A stretch of 64,000 nt of DNA from Ciona savignyi (taxonomy: Eukaryota > Chordata > Ascidiacea > Phlebobranchia > Cionidae). Below the pieces are notes generated by a model. The model made no database searches. It was not told the DNA's origin and worked only from the letters and a program-made list of their open reading frames with translations. The DNA lies in the NCBI GenBank assembly GCA_000149265.1, contig CH003334.1, forward strand, positions 157,719-221,718, given 5' to 3'. This document shows positions 47,218 to 57,500 of the stretch, one piece after another. Position 1 is the first letter of the stretch. Each line of letters begins with the position of its first letter. Position numbers and translations under genes: made by a program.

Positions 47218-48144
47218 TCATGTCTTCGAACCCATTTTCAGTCTCCGGAAACTGATGAATGAAAGCATCGAAGTCAAGACACTTATACTGAATAGCTTTC
47301 TCTTTAATCGCGGGAAAACTTCTCTCACGTGGGCGTTCGAATGAGTCAGCGTATAGTTTTCATAATGGCAATACTGCTTCCCAACTTTAAAAGTGAATAT
47401 TATGCCTGGGTGGTACGCCTCTATCATTTGGACGCCAGGGTAAACCTTGCCATCCCTGTGACCAACACCTTTATCTCCGTTTGAATCCCGATATTGTATC
47501 AGTGGCCGACTGCTGAACTTTCCTTCGTACACTAGATAAGTCATTACGCTCGCAGTTATGTTAATGCAGCTCAACTCCGATAACACATCCCCTCGGGTAA
47601 CGGCTGCTCTATCCCCTCCTAGAAGTGAAGATAGCACCTCCCCCGTATACTGCCGGCCAATGATGGAGTACACGTTGGAGAAAAGAGATTGAACTTGACA
47701 CTCCAAATATTGTAACTGCGCATTCAGTTCGGCGAAAGACTCCGCTGTAGCATCGGACACCTCTGTTAGGTATGATCTCGAAACGTCGGCCGTTGCAGTG
47801 GGCACCAGAGATGACTTATAGTAAGACAACGTATCCAGTTCCTTACATTCGGACGAGATAAAAACCAACCCGCTGACCAGGCATGTGGCGTGACCTGGAA
47901 AACACTTGTTCATGCGCTCAGAGCATTTGACTTGACTATGCATGCTAAGACCCATAGCCTTAATTTCAATTCGAATTAACTCTCGTGTATCACTCAAATG
48001 CATCGTAACTGTAGTGTTGGATCTTGTCTTCATTGGAGGGCAATCGATCTTCGGTAGAACGTCCCACACGAAAATTCGGTTGCCGACTGTACAGCTTCCG
48101 GAGTGCACGTCACAATTGTGCATGGCGGACATGGAACTGGTCAA
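47218..48144 (-). CDS. Cys-rich secreted/envelope-like glycoprotein ORF, downstream part
   Basis: 308 codons; the first codon counted is TTG, and an ATG lies four codons later. The protein starts with a Cys-rich block (HNCDVHSGSCTVGNRIFVWD, later CFPGHATC), has N-glycosylation sequons (SNTT, NITAS, NYT), a central amphipathic helix (AQLQYLECQVQSLFSNVY), and ends after a basic FPRLKRK stretch with no evident membrane segment. The HSGSCTVGNRIFVWD and GKVYPGVQMIEAYHPG stretches remind me of glycoproteins of chuvirus-like negative-strand RNA viruses, which are known as env acquisitions in animal genomes. That is a weak resemblance made without a search. Alternatives are a host secreted protein. 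An AG (CACAACAG) just upstream could be a splice acceptor. Confidence 0.35.
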   Translation of the reverse strand: MTSSMSAMHNCDVHSGSCTVGNRIFVWDVLPKIDCPPMKTRSNTTVTMHLSDTRELIRIEIKAMGLSMHSQVKCSERMNKCFPGHATCLVSGLVFISSECKELDTLSYYKSSLVPTATADVSRSYLTEVSDATAESFAELNAQLQYLECQVQSLFSNVYSIIGRQYTGEVLSSLLGGDRAAVTRGDVLSELSCINITASVMTYLVYEGKFSSRPLIQYRDSNGDKGVGHRDGKVYPGVQMIEAYHPGIIFTFKVGKQYCHYENYTLTHSNAHVREVFPRLKRKLFSISVLTSMLSFISFRRLKMGSKT

Positions 48145-48238
48145 TCTCTGTTGTGGTCATAGAATAGCAGGAACGGGTAAGTAAACCGTTCTTTACAACA
48201 CCGTTTCTTCCTACAGCCCACTTATACACGTATCTTAC

Positions 48239-48709
48239 TTAGTTCGAAGCGGCCCAAGACATCTCAGTCTGTGGCCTAAGTATATAAATAGCAGCGGTAA
48301 CTTTCGTTTTCATCCAATTTTTGCACGCACTTGCAGCTGGGGCGGGATCAGGAACCGTTCGAGAATCGTGTGTTTGGGCACCAAAGAAATAATTAACTGT
48401 CATCCAGTGGCTGGTAAACGTCTGGCAAGCGTATACAGGTATTCTCGTAACACTTTCTTCAGGAATCAGAAGATTGCCAGTACAGTTGAAAGCTGTAGCT
48501 GCCACTTCCCTCTTGCATATCTTTGGTTTTGGAACTACGTATTCGCCTCGGTATAATGAGGGGTAACATAATTTCAAAGATAGCGACTCTTGGCGGGATA
48601 AAGCCAACATCCAGAAGATCACAATTGACACGAGTAATATTTGCACCATCGTTTTATAAGTGCGTCTCGTAAATAGACAAGCGAGTCGGTCTGCGCAGCA
48701 CTTTACCAA
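48239..48709 (-). CDS. Companion ORF with signal anchor, upstream part of the same putative glycoprotein
   Basis: 156 codons. A hydrophobic stretch near residues 21-36 (MVQILLVSIVIFWMLAL) can act as a signal sequence or anchor. It is followed by Cys-containing extracellular-type sequence (CYPSLYRGEYVVPKPKICKR, FNCTGN, YACQTF). It stops at 48239, 94 bp before the next ORF on the same strand. GTAAGA follows the stop immediately, so a simple intron would not bypass it. Frameshift decay, a polyprotein lesion or two separate genes are all possible. Confidence 0.35.
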   Translation of the reverse strand: MVKCCADRLACLFTRRTYKTMVQILLVSIVIFWMLALSRQESLSLKLCYPSLYRGEYVVPKPKICKREVAATAFNCTGNLLIPEESVTRIPVYACQTFTSHWMTVNYFFGAQTHDSRTVPDPAPAASACKNWMKTKVTAAIYILRPQTEMSWAASN

Positions 48710-48932
48710 ATCGGGTTCTTTTGACGGGTTGCTCAGCGTCCGTCTTGTTGAAACGAACGTCTGCGGAACAGAAGTAAGTGTATCTGCATCAACGGCTATT
48801 CTGGTGATGTCATTCTCACCAGCTACCGAAATATCGCCAGATGAAGATGCCGGCGAAATCGTTAAATCTAAAAGTGCGTTGGTTGGCTTAAGGCGATCTA
48901 TGAAACACCGAGATTATGCATTCTTGCAATAG

Positions 48933-50509
48933 CCTAGTACTATCGAACCAATTCAGAACCACTAATATTTGCAATTCGATGAAGATTAAATAAAAACTAC
49001 AATTTTTTCTATATAGAACCAAAACAAAGAAAAATACAATCCTCTTAATCGTTCGTAAAAGAACGGCGTCATTTCTTCGTTCGTCGACGGATTTCTTCGA
49101 CGATGCCTTGAACTGGAGTTAAATAGAGTGCGTTGTCTTATTGAATGGTCGCCAACATCGTCCAGCGAAATCGGGGCGTTTCGTACTTGCTTCTTAAAAC
49201 TTATTGTTTTGACGGTGCTTCTTAAAACTGCTAGCTGTGTCTTTTAGGTTTCTTGTCGACGTCTCGACTCGATGAAAATTCACAGTCCGTGCACAAAAGA
49301 AGTGACTTGAGACCAACTCGTCGTTGCGAATGAAATTGAAACTTCGAATTGAAGTTCACGTCGAAAATTGTCCGTTTGAGAAAGTTACGGTGTCCATTTT
49401 CATACGGTCCCAATGTGGAGCTCGCTATAGTTTTTGAAGTTTGTTGATCGTCGTGGCGGTTAGGTCGAATTGTTTTTGCTTGTTATATTGATTTTTCTAA
49501 AGTTGATAACCCAAAACAAAATGGAAACCAAGGATTCTGGTAATAAAAAGAAATTGAAAAAAATAAGCTCTTGTGAATACCGATAAAAGCCTATTTTTGG
49601 ACTCCATATAACAAATCGGCTTCACAACTTGTATCGAAACATTTACTTATATTCACTACTGCCATGCGGAGTAAAAATCTTGAAAAAGTATTTAAACAAC
49701 CTTTTATCGGAATAAAAATAACCCAAAAAAAAAAAGACTGATTAATTACTTTGCTATTTAGCCTAATTAATTAGGTGTGGGGTTTTAGACAAACAGGTAA
49801 CTAGTAACCATTATGCACACTCTAAGCGCTGTAAATTTACAAATTATGGACCAAAATCTAAAATGACCAGTTTTCATTAAAAAGGCGTTCAAATAATTAT
49901 CCTCCCTATATCTTTAATGCAAACTGTCCACATAAAAAGGGCTGCCACTCAAAACCCTGCCACAAGAAGTCATAAAACTTTAGATTTCAACTTGTATCAA
50001 CCTAAATTCATCAGTCTCAAAATTGTTTCTTACAAACATCGAGCTGGTATCCCTCCTTTGTAAGTTTACACTAATGGATAACAACACCGGCTAGCAGCCT
50101 AGCTTCCAACTGTACGAACATTTTACTTAATATGTTTCGACGACAGGCTGACTTGTGTTTCCAACTTATTCTAGCCACTATATGATAGATGTTTGCACTA
50201 GAAGCTTTGCGACTCCCTTATCCATTGGCTACCACTTCATAATTATTGTATTCTTGTATTAGAGGTACTTGGTGGTGAATGAATTTAAGGCGAAACACGT
50301 CGGGTTATGTAGCACGAAATACACGCAAAGAATGTTACATACCAAAGTAAATGATTATTACATACATGCGGGAATGATTACAATTGCCAAACTGCGTTAT
50401 GTTGACAGGTAACATGTAAATAATTTTACTCAAAACGTCTTCAATTATTTATGGAAAATTGTCGATGTCAATCAAAGCGTTTTAGCCGACGGTTAACAAT
50501 GTGAAGAAA
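48933..50509. other. Intergenic, no gene supported
   Basis: No convincing ORF. TTTCTAAAGTTGATAACCCAAAACAAAATGG near 49494 resembles the right edge of the duplicated intelectin blocks (22985 and 37250), hinting at a small shared repeat. Confidence 0.4.
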
Positions 50510-51400
50510 CTAACTAGAGAGTGTCAATCACTTGTTTAACCACCACTTTTTGTAAAACAGATTTTGTATGCTATATATTCATGCGACCAGGGCCCCTTAC
50601 CACAGTTTGTATTTTATACACCAAAAATGTAGTTTGTATCTGCAAGCATAAACGCATGTGTCCCTGAGTTACCAATCCGATCTTGTTATTCGTGTTCATT
50701 ACACAATATATGTTATTGTCAGATATGTGCTCGTCAGGTCCATGTTATTTAACATTAAAGAAATTTCAACAGGGCTGCCATAGTTTTGCTTCTGCAAGCA
50801 TAAACGCATGGGTCCCATAGTTATCAAACCAAACTTATTTTTCATGTGTAGTCAACGAAAGAATAGACGTGTTAGATTTTCGAACAAATGTTTTAAATTT
50901 AAGCCTCTTGTCAAGCGCTGAAGTAAAATGAAGCTAAATTCCCAAAATAGCCCAAAATAGTTTGTCATCGCTTCGGGGAGTTCCACTGGGTTAAGTACAT
51001 AAATTTCTTTTTTTACATATTTGGTCATGTTATCTAATAATTCCTAAAGTTTTCATTCGATTTGACGACTCCTTTTTGGAGATATCCGGACGACATGGCA
51101 TGCCTTTAAATCATGATATGGAGACAAATGTTTTATGGTATTTTTCTGGGTAAATATTGGAATTATTCTATGTGGTACAATAGTGGTTAAAGCTTTAATA
51201 CTTTGCCAAATCTGATTAAAATTAAAGCCATTCCGTCAAATTTATCTTCTAAAATTTTAGTTTCTGCATATCTAGACCATGTTATCTAACAAATGACGAA
51301 GTTTCATTGCGATTCCATTTTCTCTTATGGCAGATGTCGGGGCGATAGCCCATGCCATGCCCGTCAAAATCGGCTTGAAGCAGCGCTTTACTTTTAAACG
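50510..51400 (+). repeat. Dispersed repeat family A, copy 3
   Basis: It starts at AACTAGAGAGTGTCAATCAC, continues GTATTTTATACACCAAAAATG, GCATGGGTCCCATAGTTATC and CTGCATATCTAGACCATG, and ends near GCCATGCCCGTCAAAATCGG. Block order matches copy 1, with internal losses. Confidence 0.75.
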
Positions 51401-51515
51401 GGTTTTACCAGGGCAAGGGGTGAACAGAGCTGAAGTATTTTATTCGGTTTTCGCGCAGCGTGCAGCCATTTAAAGCACTGTACACAGGGACATAGCTTAG
51501 GTAGATATAGGGTAA
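51400..51515 (+). repeat. Dispersed repeat family B, copy 3 (5' part)
   Basis: CGCGCAGCGTGCAGCCATTTAAAGC and ACAGGGACATAGCTTAGGTAG match 10730-10780 and 13640-13690. It directly follows family A copy 3. Confidence 0.7.
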
Positions 51516-51590
51516 GTCAATACTATCTAGTATCTACGTATAGAATATCGGTTCAAAGTATTCTTTTTATTTTAGAATGAAATACTGGTA

Positions 51591-51803
51591 ATGGCGAGGC
51601 GAAATGAGGAAGGAATAAAAGAAAGAGAGAAAAGAAATCTACAACCAAGTGACAAGTTTGTTCACTTAGCCATGTACTGGGCTGCTGAATTGCGTGAAAT
51701 GCAACCTTCTGTATCATCACATCTCATTCGACAAATTAATAATTTAATCAATCCTCCAGTAGAGATTGAGATACTGGAGGATCCAAATTCAATGTTAAAT
51801 TAA
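51591..51803 (+). CDS. Small ORF with BESS-like helical segment
   Basis: 70 codons from ATG 51591. The basic start (ARRNEEGIKEREKRNLQ) leads to FVHLAMYWAAELREMQPSVS and HLIRQINNLI. This is similar in pattern to the BESS motif found at the C-terminus of MADF-type DNA-binding proteins, some of them transposon-derived. TTTTATTTTAG just upstream (51565-51575) is a good splice acceptor, so this may be a terminal exon of something lost. Low certainty. Confidence 0.3.
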   Translation: MARRNEEGIKEREKRNLQPSDKFVHLAMYWAAELREMQPSVSSHLIRQINNLINPPVEIEILEDPNSMLN

Positions 51804-52094
51804 AGTTGTCATTTCGTTGCCGTAAAAGCTTTCTTTTCTCACTTTATTTTATACAATTTAACGTTTGTTTTTTAAATACATGGTTGTGTTCTTGTTACAA
51901 ACGGTACGGTATCTGATTATAATTTTGTACGGACAGATGTAGGCAATACCGTGGGTTTATTGTGCCAATAAAATAAACTGGTATCTGTAGTTGGTAAGTT
52001 GTTCATCAGATTCAAGCATAATGAATATTGTCATTTCATATTTTATGATAATTTAGTGTTAATATAACAGCTATCTAGTAGTGCAACAATATTA

Positions 52095-53648
52095 AGACTT
52101 CCGGGTGTTAGTTTAGTTTATTTTTTGTTTCCACGATGAAAACACGAAGCGGGACTATCAGTAAAAATTTGGAAAACGGGAAAAACGGCAAAACGACAGT
52201 CGTTAGAACACGTCTAAAAAAAGAAATAGACTATTAAAATTCTGTATAATTTGACGTGGCCGCTAAACCCAATTAAAAAAAATAAAAAATAATTAAATAA
52301 TTGTTTATAAAATAAAAATTGCACTAAGCCTCGAAGAAAAGTGTGCCGTAAAGCGACCCGTGCAATGGGGGATATTAAATAAATTAACAATGGTTAAGGA
52401 AGAGGGTGAGGATCATCCAAGAGGTGTTGTTTTACTACTTTAATAAATTTGTTAAATGACTTTATATCACGTATACTAGTGGGAAGTTGATGCCAGAGTT
52501 TGGGGCCAATATATTTTATGGATTGCTGGGTGGTGGTTTTACTGCAGTATGGAATTATAAATCGGGATTTTTGTCTGGTCGACATGCCTGATGTCATTGG
52601 TTTTAACTTAATACACTGTAAAATAGAAGGGGGTACATTGTGGTGTTTACATTTGTGCATAATAGATAATATTTCAAGCTTGTGCATGTCATGTATAGTT
52701 AAAAACCTATGTTGTTGCATAATTCTTACTGTGTTTTCCTGTTTTCCAAGGTTAAATATCATTCGTATATATTTATTGCATATACGTTGAAGTTTATTTA
52801 GTAATTGATTGTTACCATAACACCAGGTGGAAATGCAGTATGTTATATGACTAACAATCAGTGAGTGATATAATGTAATGAGTGATGGGCGGTCAATTAA
52901 ATGTTTAATTTTACGTATCATGAGCATATTGGTGTTTAATTTTTTAATCAGTGTTAGCATGTGGGGTTTCCAAGACAAGTGTTCATTAATAGTCAATCCC
53001 AGGAATTTAAAAGAATGAACTTTTTCAATTGGATAATTGTTTATCACTATGGGGGGAGGTTATGGCACTGGTTTGGTAGAGTTGGAAAAGTACATATACT
53101 TGGTTTTATCAATGTTCAAAATTAATTTGTTTGTACAGAGCCAGGAAGATACTCTACCTAAGTCATCATTGACATTTTTATAAATTACAGATTGATTAAC
53201 ACCAGGTGTAAAAATACTGGTGTCATCAGCAAACATTATGGTTTGGCTGTGCTTAAGGCAATTTGAAAGGTCATTTATATATATAAGAAATAATAATGGC
53301 CCAAGGATTGATTCTTGAGGCACACCATGTTTCACAGGGTTCATGTGGGATGATAAAATTCCATTAAAGTCTAGTATCTTTTTGCGACCGGACAGGTAGC
53401 TTGTGAACCAATCAAGTGCAACACCTCGGATACCGATATGGGACATTTTACTAGGTAAGATTCCATGGTCAATTGTATCAAAGGCTTTGGAAAGGTCAAG
53501 AAAAACACCAATAACTGATTTCTTTTTTTCTAATTGTTCATTTACAATGTTAACCAACACATTACAAGCATCGCTGGTTGAGTGCCCTTTTCTAAATCCA
53601 AATTGTTGATTGTTAAAAAAACAAGTTCGTGTTAGAAAAGCACTAGTA
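52095..53648 (-). mobile_element. LINE retrotransposon, 5'-truncated, 3' end at left
   Basis: The minus-strand reverse transcriptase reads NNQQFGFRKGHSTSDACNVL, VFLDLSKAFDTIDHGIL and the catalytic FADDTSIF (in 53060-53648). After a frame break at about 53050 the C-terminal part (53047-52394) continues with FKFLGLTINEHLSWKPH and SLIVSHITYCISTWCYG. The 3' untranslated part runs to AATAAACTAAACTAAAC near 52100 and recurs at 62870-63115. The 5' side stops abruptly where the inverted repeat of the neighbouring DNA transposon starts (53649). Endonuclease and ORF1 are absent. Confidence 0.88.
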
Positions 53649-54140
53649 GTCCGAGAGCTCAGCACGAATTTTAGAACGTCATCGAGAACAAAAGGTTTCA
53701 TACGCGAATTTGGTTAATTATGCTATGAACGTTCAATTTCTGTTTGTCAGCTGGTTCGGACCGGGGGCGTATAAGCGCTACGTTACCCTATTTTAGCCCC
53801 AAAGGGGTCAATCAGTAACGTCAAAAGTACAAGAATGAAATTTATTTAAAAAGAAAGCCTTAAACATACTATAATTAAAATAAATGAAACTGACAAAAAT
53901 TTCCGGGGCAAAGACCCGGTCAGCTGGTCCCATTTGTGCGACCCAAAAGGGCGATTGATGACGTCATAACGAACAAGGATGAAACCTATTGGAAATCGAA
54001 GATACAGCAAAGTACATATCCAAAATGATTTAGCTGACCTAATTTTCAGGGGCAAAGTCCTAGTCAGACCCCAATTACTGCGCTGCCCCTTTCAAAACAG
54101 GTTAACATGACGTCATAACGATCAGGAACAATATATGCTT
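53649..54140 (+). repeat. Left terminal inverted repeat
   Basis: Pairs with 60245-60737. Includes GACGTCAT-containing subrepeats. Confidence 0.85.
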
Positions 54141-54519
54141 AACACGAAAAAAATATATACATAAAAGGGCAAAAACAAGTGAAACCGACAAACTTTTAGG
54201 GTTATATTCTCACTGATACCTTAAATTGCGAAAGGAACTGTGCTTTTTATAGACACAAAAGAATAAAAGCGATGAGTTTAATTAAAAATTTAAAAAAAAT
54301 ACATAGGCGCAATTAATCAAAAGAGTTAGGAAAAACGCATTATTCAAGATATTTGTAGTGGTTAGTTTCTTTTACAATCGGATTTTTCACTTATTGTTTG
54401 GCAAGTTTTTTAATAAATCCAGTAAGTAAGATTTTCCATCGGCGACAATCACATGCACTGTAATTTATTACAGATTATATTTAAAAGATTTATCGGAAAT
54501 CATTTTCGTAATCACTCAA

Positions 54520-57500
54520 TTAGTCAGAATCGTAATCACTCAATGAATGGTGTTCGTTAGTATTATCATATTCCCTTAGTGTAGTGTCATCTGTGTCGAT
54601 GTTGTCGCTGATGTGCTCGTTTATCATGGTATCACATGAAGGAGGAACACAGTCGCCATGATACCAGCACAAAGAATACTGCTCATCTACCAAAGTCCAG
54701 CCACAATTTTCTGGTAGCAAAGACGGGGGGTTACAGGAATGGGCATTTAACCAAATACTGGATACGTAATTTGTTCGCAGTATTTTCTAATGCAGAGAGG
54801 CAGCACACGGTGGCAGTGTGCCGGCAGTGATTCCTTTAATGTCATTCATAGGTTTACCAGTATTTTGAGGAGTATATGCTTTCAGAAACGCATGTAAACG
54901 TGCATCATTTACCGAAGTGTTGTTCTTCATCCCATACATTCTACAAACGAACTTTTCAAGGTTTTGGATCGCTACGGATTCAACATCTTCCGTTTCCCCT
55001 AAACTTGCAAATGCATTTTGGACCATGTCGTCATCTTCAAGAAGTTTAAACGGTCGAATTTCCCCCTTTCTGCTGAAGGAAGCTGTGTAATCACATCCTG
55101 TGAATGCATGAAATCCAGGGAGAGATTTACATAACTGTAAACCAAGCTTAACGTGCAGTTTCGAAGCATTTATATATCGCAGAGTCAGGCCCGGTGCTAA
55201 GAACCGCGGGGCCCAATTAGAAATGTGATGGCGGGGCCCCTACTCCTCATAGCAAAATTTATGGGTGTTTATATATCATAAAATACATACCAGTACATCC
55301 AAACTACAAAAATAGACTTTTAATACTTGCTATAAAACAAATTAAAGGTAATGTGGATGCTTATTTACGATATATTGTTTTACTTCCAGACATATCTATT
55401 TATTGTTTAGCAACCATATTCATTATGACGTAACAGGCAGACACAGAAATATAAATTTGACTTAGTTACGATGCATAACAAATTGATATTATGAGAAAGA
55501 ATATTATTTCACTTTTTATTTTACGTTTCAGTATCAGTAGTATTTTAAACCTCGTAATACAGTGAGACCCCCGCTAGCGCGGGGCCCCTTAAAAGTGCGG
55601 GGCCCAATTTGATCTAATCGGTCAAATCGGCCTAAAACCGACCCTGCGCAGAGTGTTATTTGACTGCAACCCGACCTCCATCCATATTTTTAAATTTGGA
55701 GAAAAATTATGCATATTTCCAAGAAGAATCACTTATACATCAGTATCAGCTGTTCGTACGACCACATTGCTTGGGACAGAAAGTTGAGTTAGATAAAATA
55801 TCATCCGCGAATCTGCTTCCTCGTGCGAACTTTGAAGTGTTGGTTCTTCCATCCTTATCACTTTACCATTGCTGTTGTGATACGAGTAGCATTTTTCTCT
55901 ACAGGTTAAGTACAGCAACTTGTCTTTTAGAACGTTGGAGATGGAGTCGTCTTGCCAATAATCGACAAGAAATTCTGTAAGAGATTCCTTGAAATTGTCA
56001 TTCCTCAGCGCCTTCAAGTAATCTGAAGGCCGTTTTTGAGCGGGACCGGTTATTCGAAATGCCATCGATCTGTCTAAAGTTCCCTCTCCACTATTTCTTT
56101 CACAATCCTTGATTGATGGTGACATCGTTCTATCAAAAACCAAATGAATAGTGCTGCAATCATTTTGACACAACTTGCACATTAGATAGTAGGCAATTCT
56201 TCCAAATGTTGTGGGAAGATCATGCACCAAATGAAGATAAAACATTCCGTCAACTACCAAACAATCAATCTTTGATGGGGCGTCGCTTGTGATTCGTCTT
56301 TCCAGTTCTTTCAGTAGCGTGGATTTTTGTGTTTTGTGCATAATCCCATCAATGTGGCACAACGAAAGAGGCAATGGCGTCAGGGGGTACGCTAACACTT
56401 CACCCATATCCATTTTGTTGTCCAGGGCTATGCAAAGGATTCTTCCAAACAAATCACGTTCCATTTTCACTTCATATATTTGACCGTTGCTGCGTTTTCT
56501 TTTTGTTTTAATGCCTTCTGACGCAAATGTAGATACTTTAACTTTGGGGATTCTTCCTTTAAAGCATTTAGGATTTTCGACACATTTCTCAATGAAGGTA
56601 TCTCGTGCTTTTTCGCCAATCTCACGAGCACGCAGCAGAAATTTAGTTGTATCAACAGAGGCAGCTTTTCCAGAACCAATGTTATATAAAGTTTCATTGG
56701 TAATAACTTGCGAAAACGGGTTAAGCGAATCATTTATCTTGTTGAGGATATTTTGCAACCGTTCGGAGTTTTTGCGTACTTGATGTGGCTTCAAATCTTG
56801 GCTAACATCTTCTATACGATGAAGGCCGAGTTCATCGAACAGAATTGACAAAATGTTTGTACGAATGTAATGACTCCTTGCCCACCTTTGTCGTGCTGAG
56901 ATAAAAATTCGTAAATGCTGTTACACCAGATCGTTGGCTTGAGGCATCTGCATTAATGGTTTGCTCCAGAGTTAAATTGATAGGTACCCTTGCAAATCCT
57001 CTTGTGTGTACGTCTCAATGAAAAGTTTCCATCTTCAAACTCTGATCCCAATTCTGGATGGGTTTCCTTAATTTTTAGCAGGTTGTCGTAAAATCGTGTA
57101 AGCCAACGAGCGTAATTAACATGACCAAAAGCGAAGAAGAAAGAAGCTAGCTTTGGCAAGCAATACACATAAAGCTGAAAGTCGCCAGTGCGTATGCTTC
57201 GTAAAAATTCGTGATAAAGGTGAACCATGTTTACGTATGACAACCAGTATTGAGCAGTAGCTCCGTGATTTCCTTGTTCAGTTTCCTTCCGGAAATTCTC
57301 GTACTTTTCCACAAGATCTCGTAGCTCCAGTGCAAGATTATCAACTGCATCATACGATTGAATGCCTTTAAGTTCTGTCAACACAGTATTAGACAAGGAA
57401 CTTGTAGTTGCATTAAGAAAGGCTTTAAAGTGTGTGATTTCCATGGCAAGAGATAGTAACTGGTGAATTCGTTTACATCAATTGTAATGCTTACCCAAAA

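Noticed and set aside
53660..53701. MKPFVLDDVLKFVLS taken as the LINE protein N-terminus
   Set aside because: These residues come from the transposon inverted repeat. LINE similarity begins only at about 53648.
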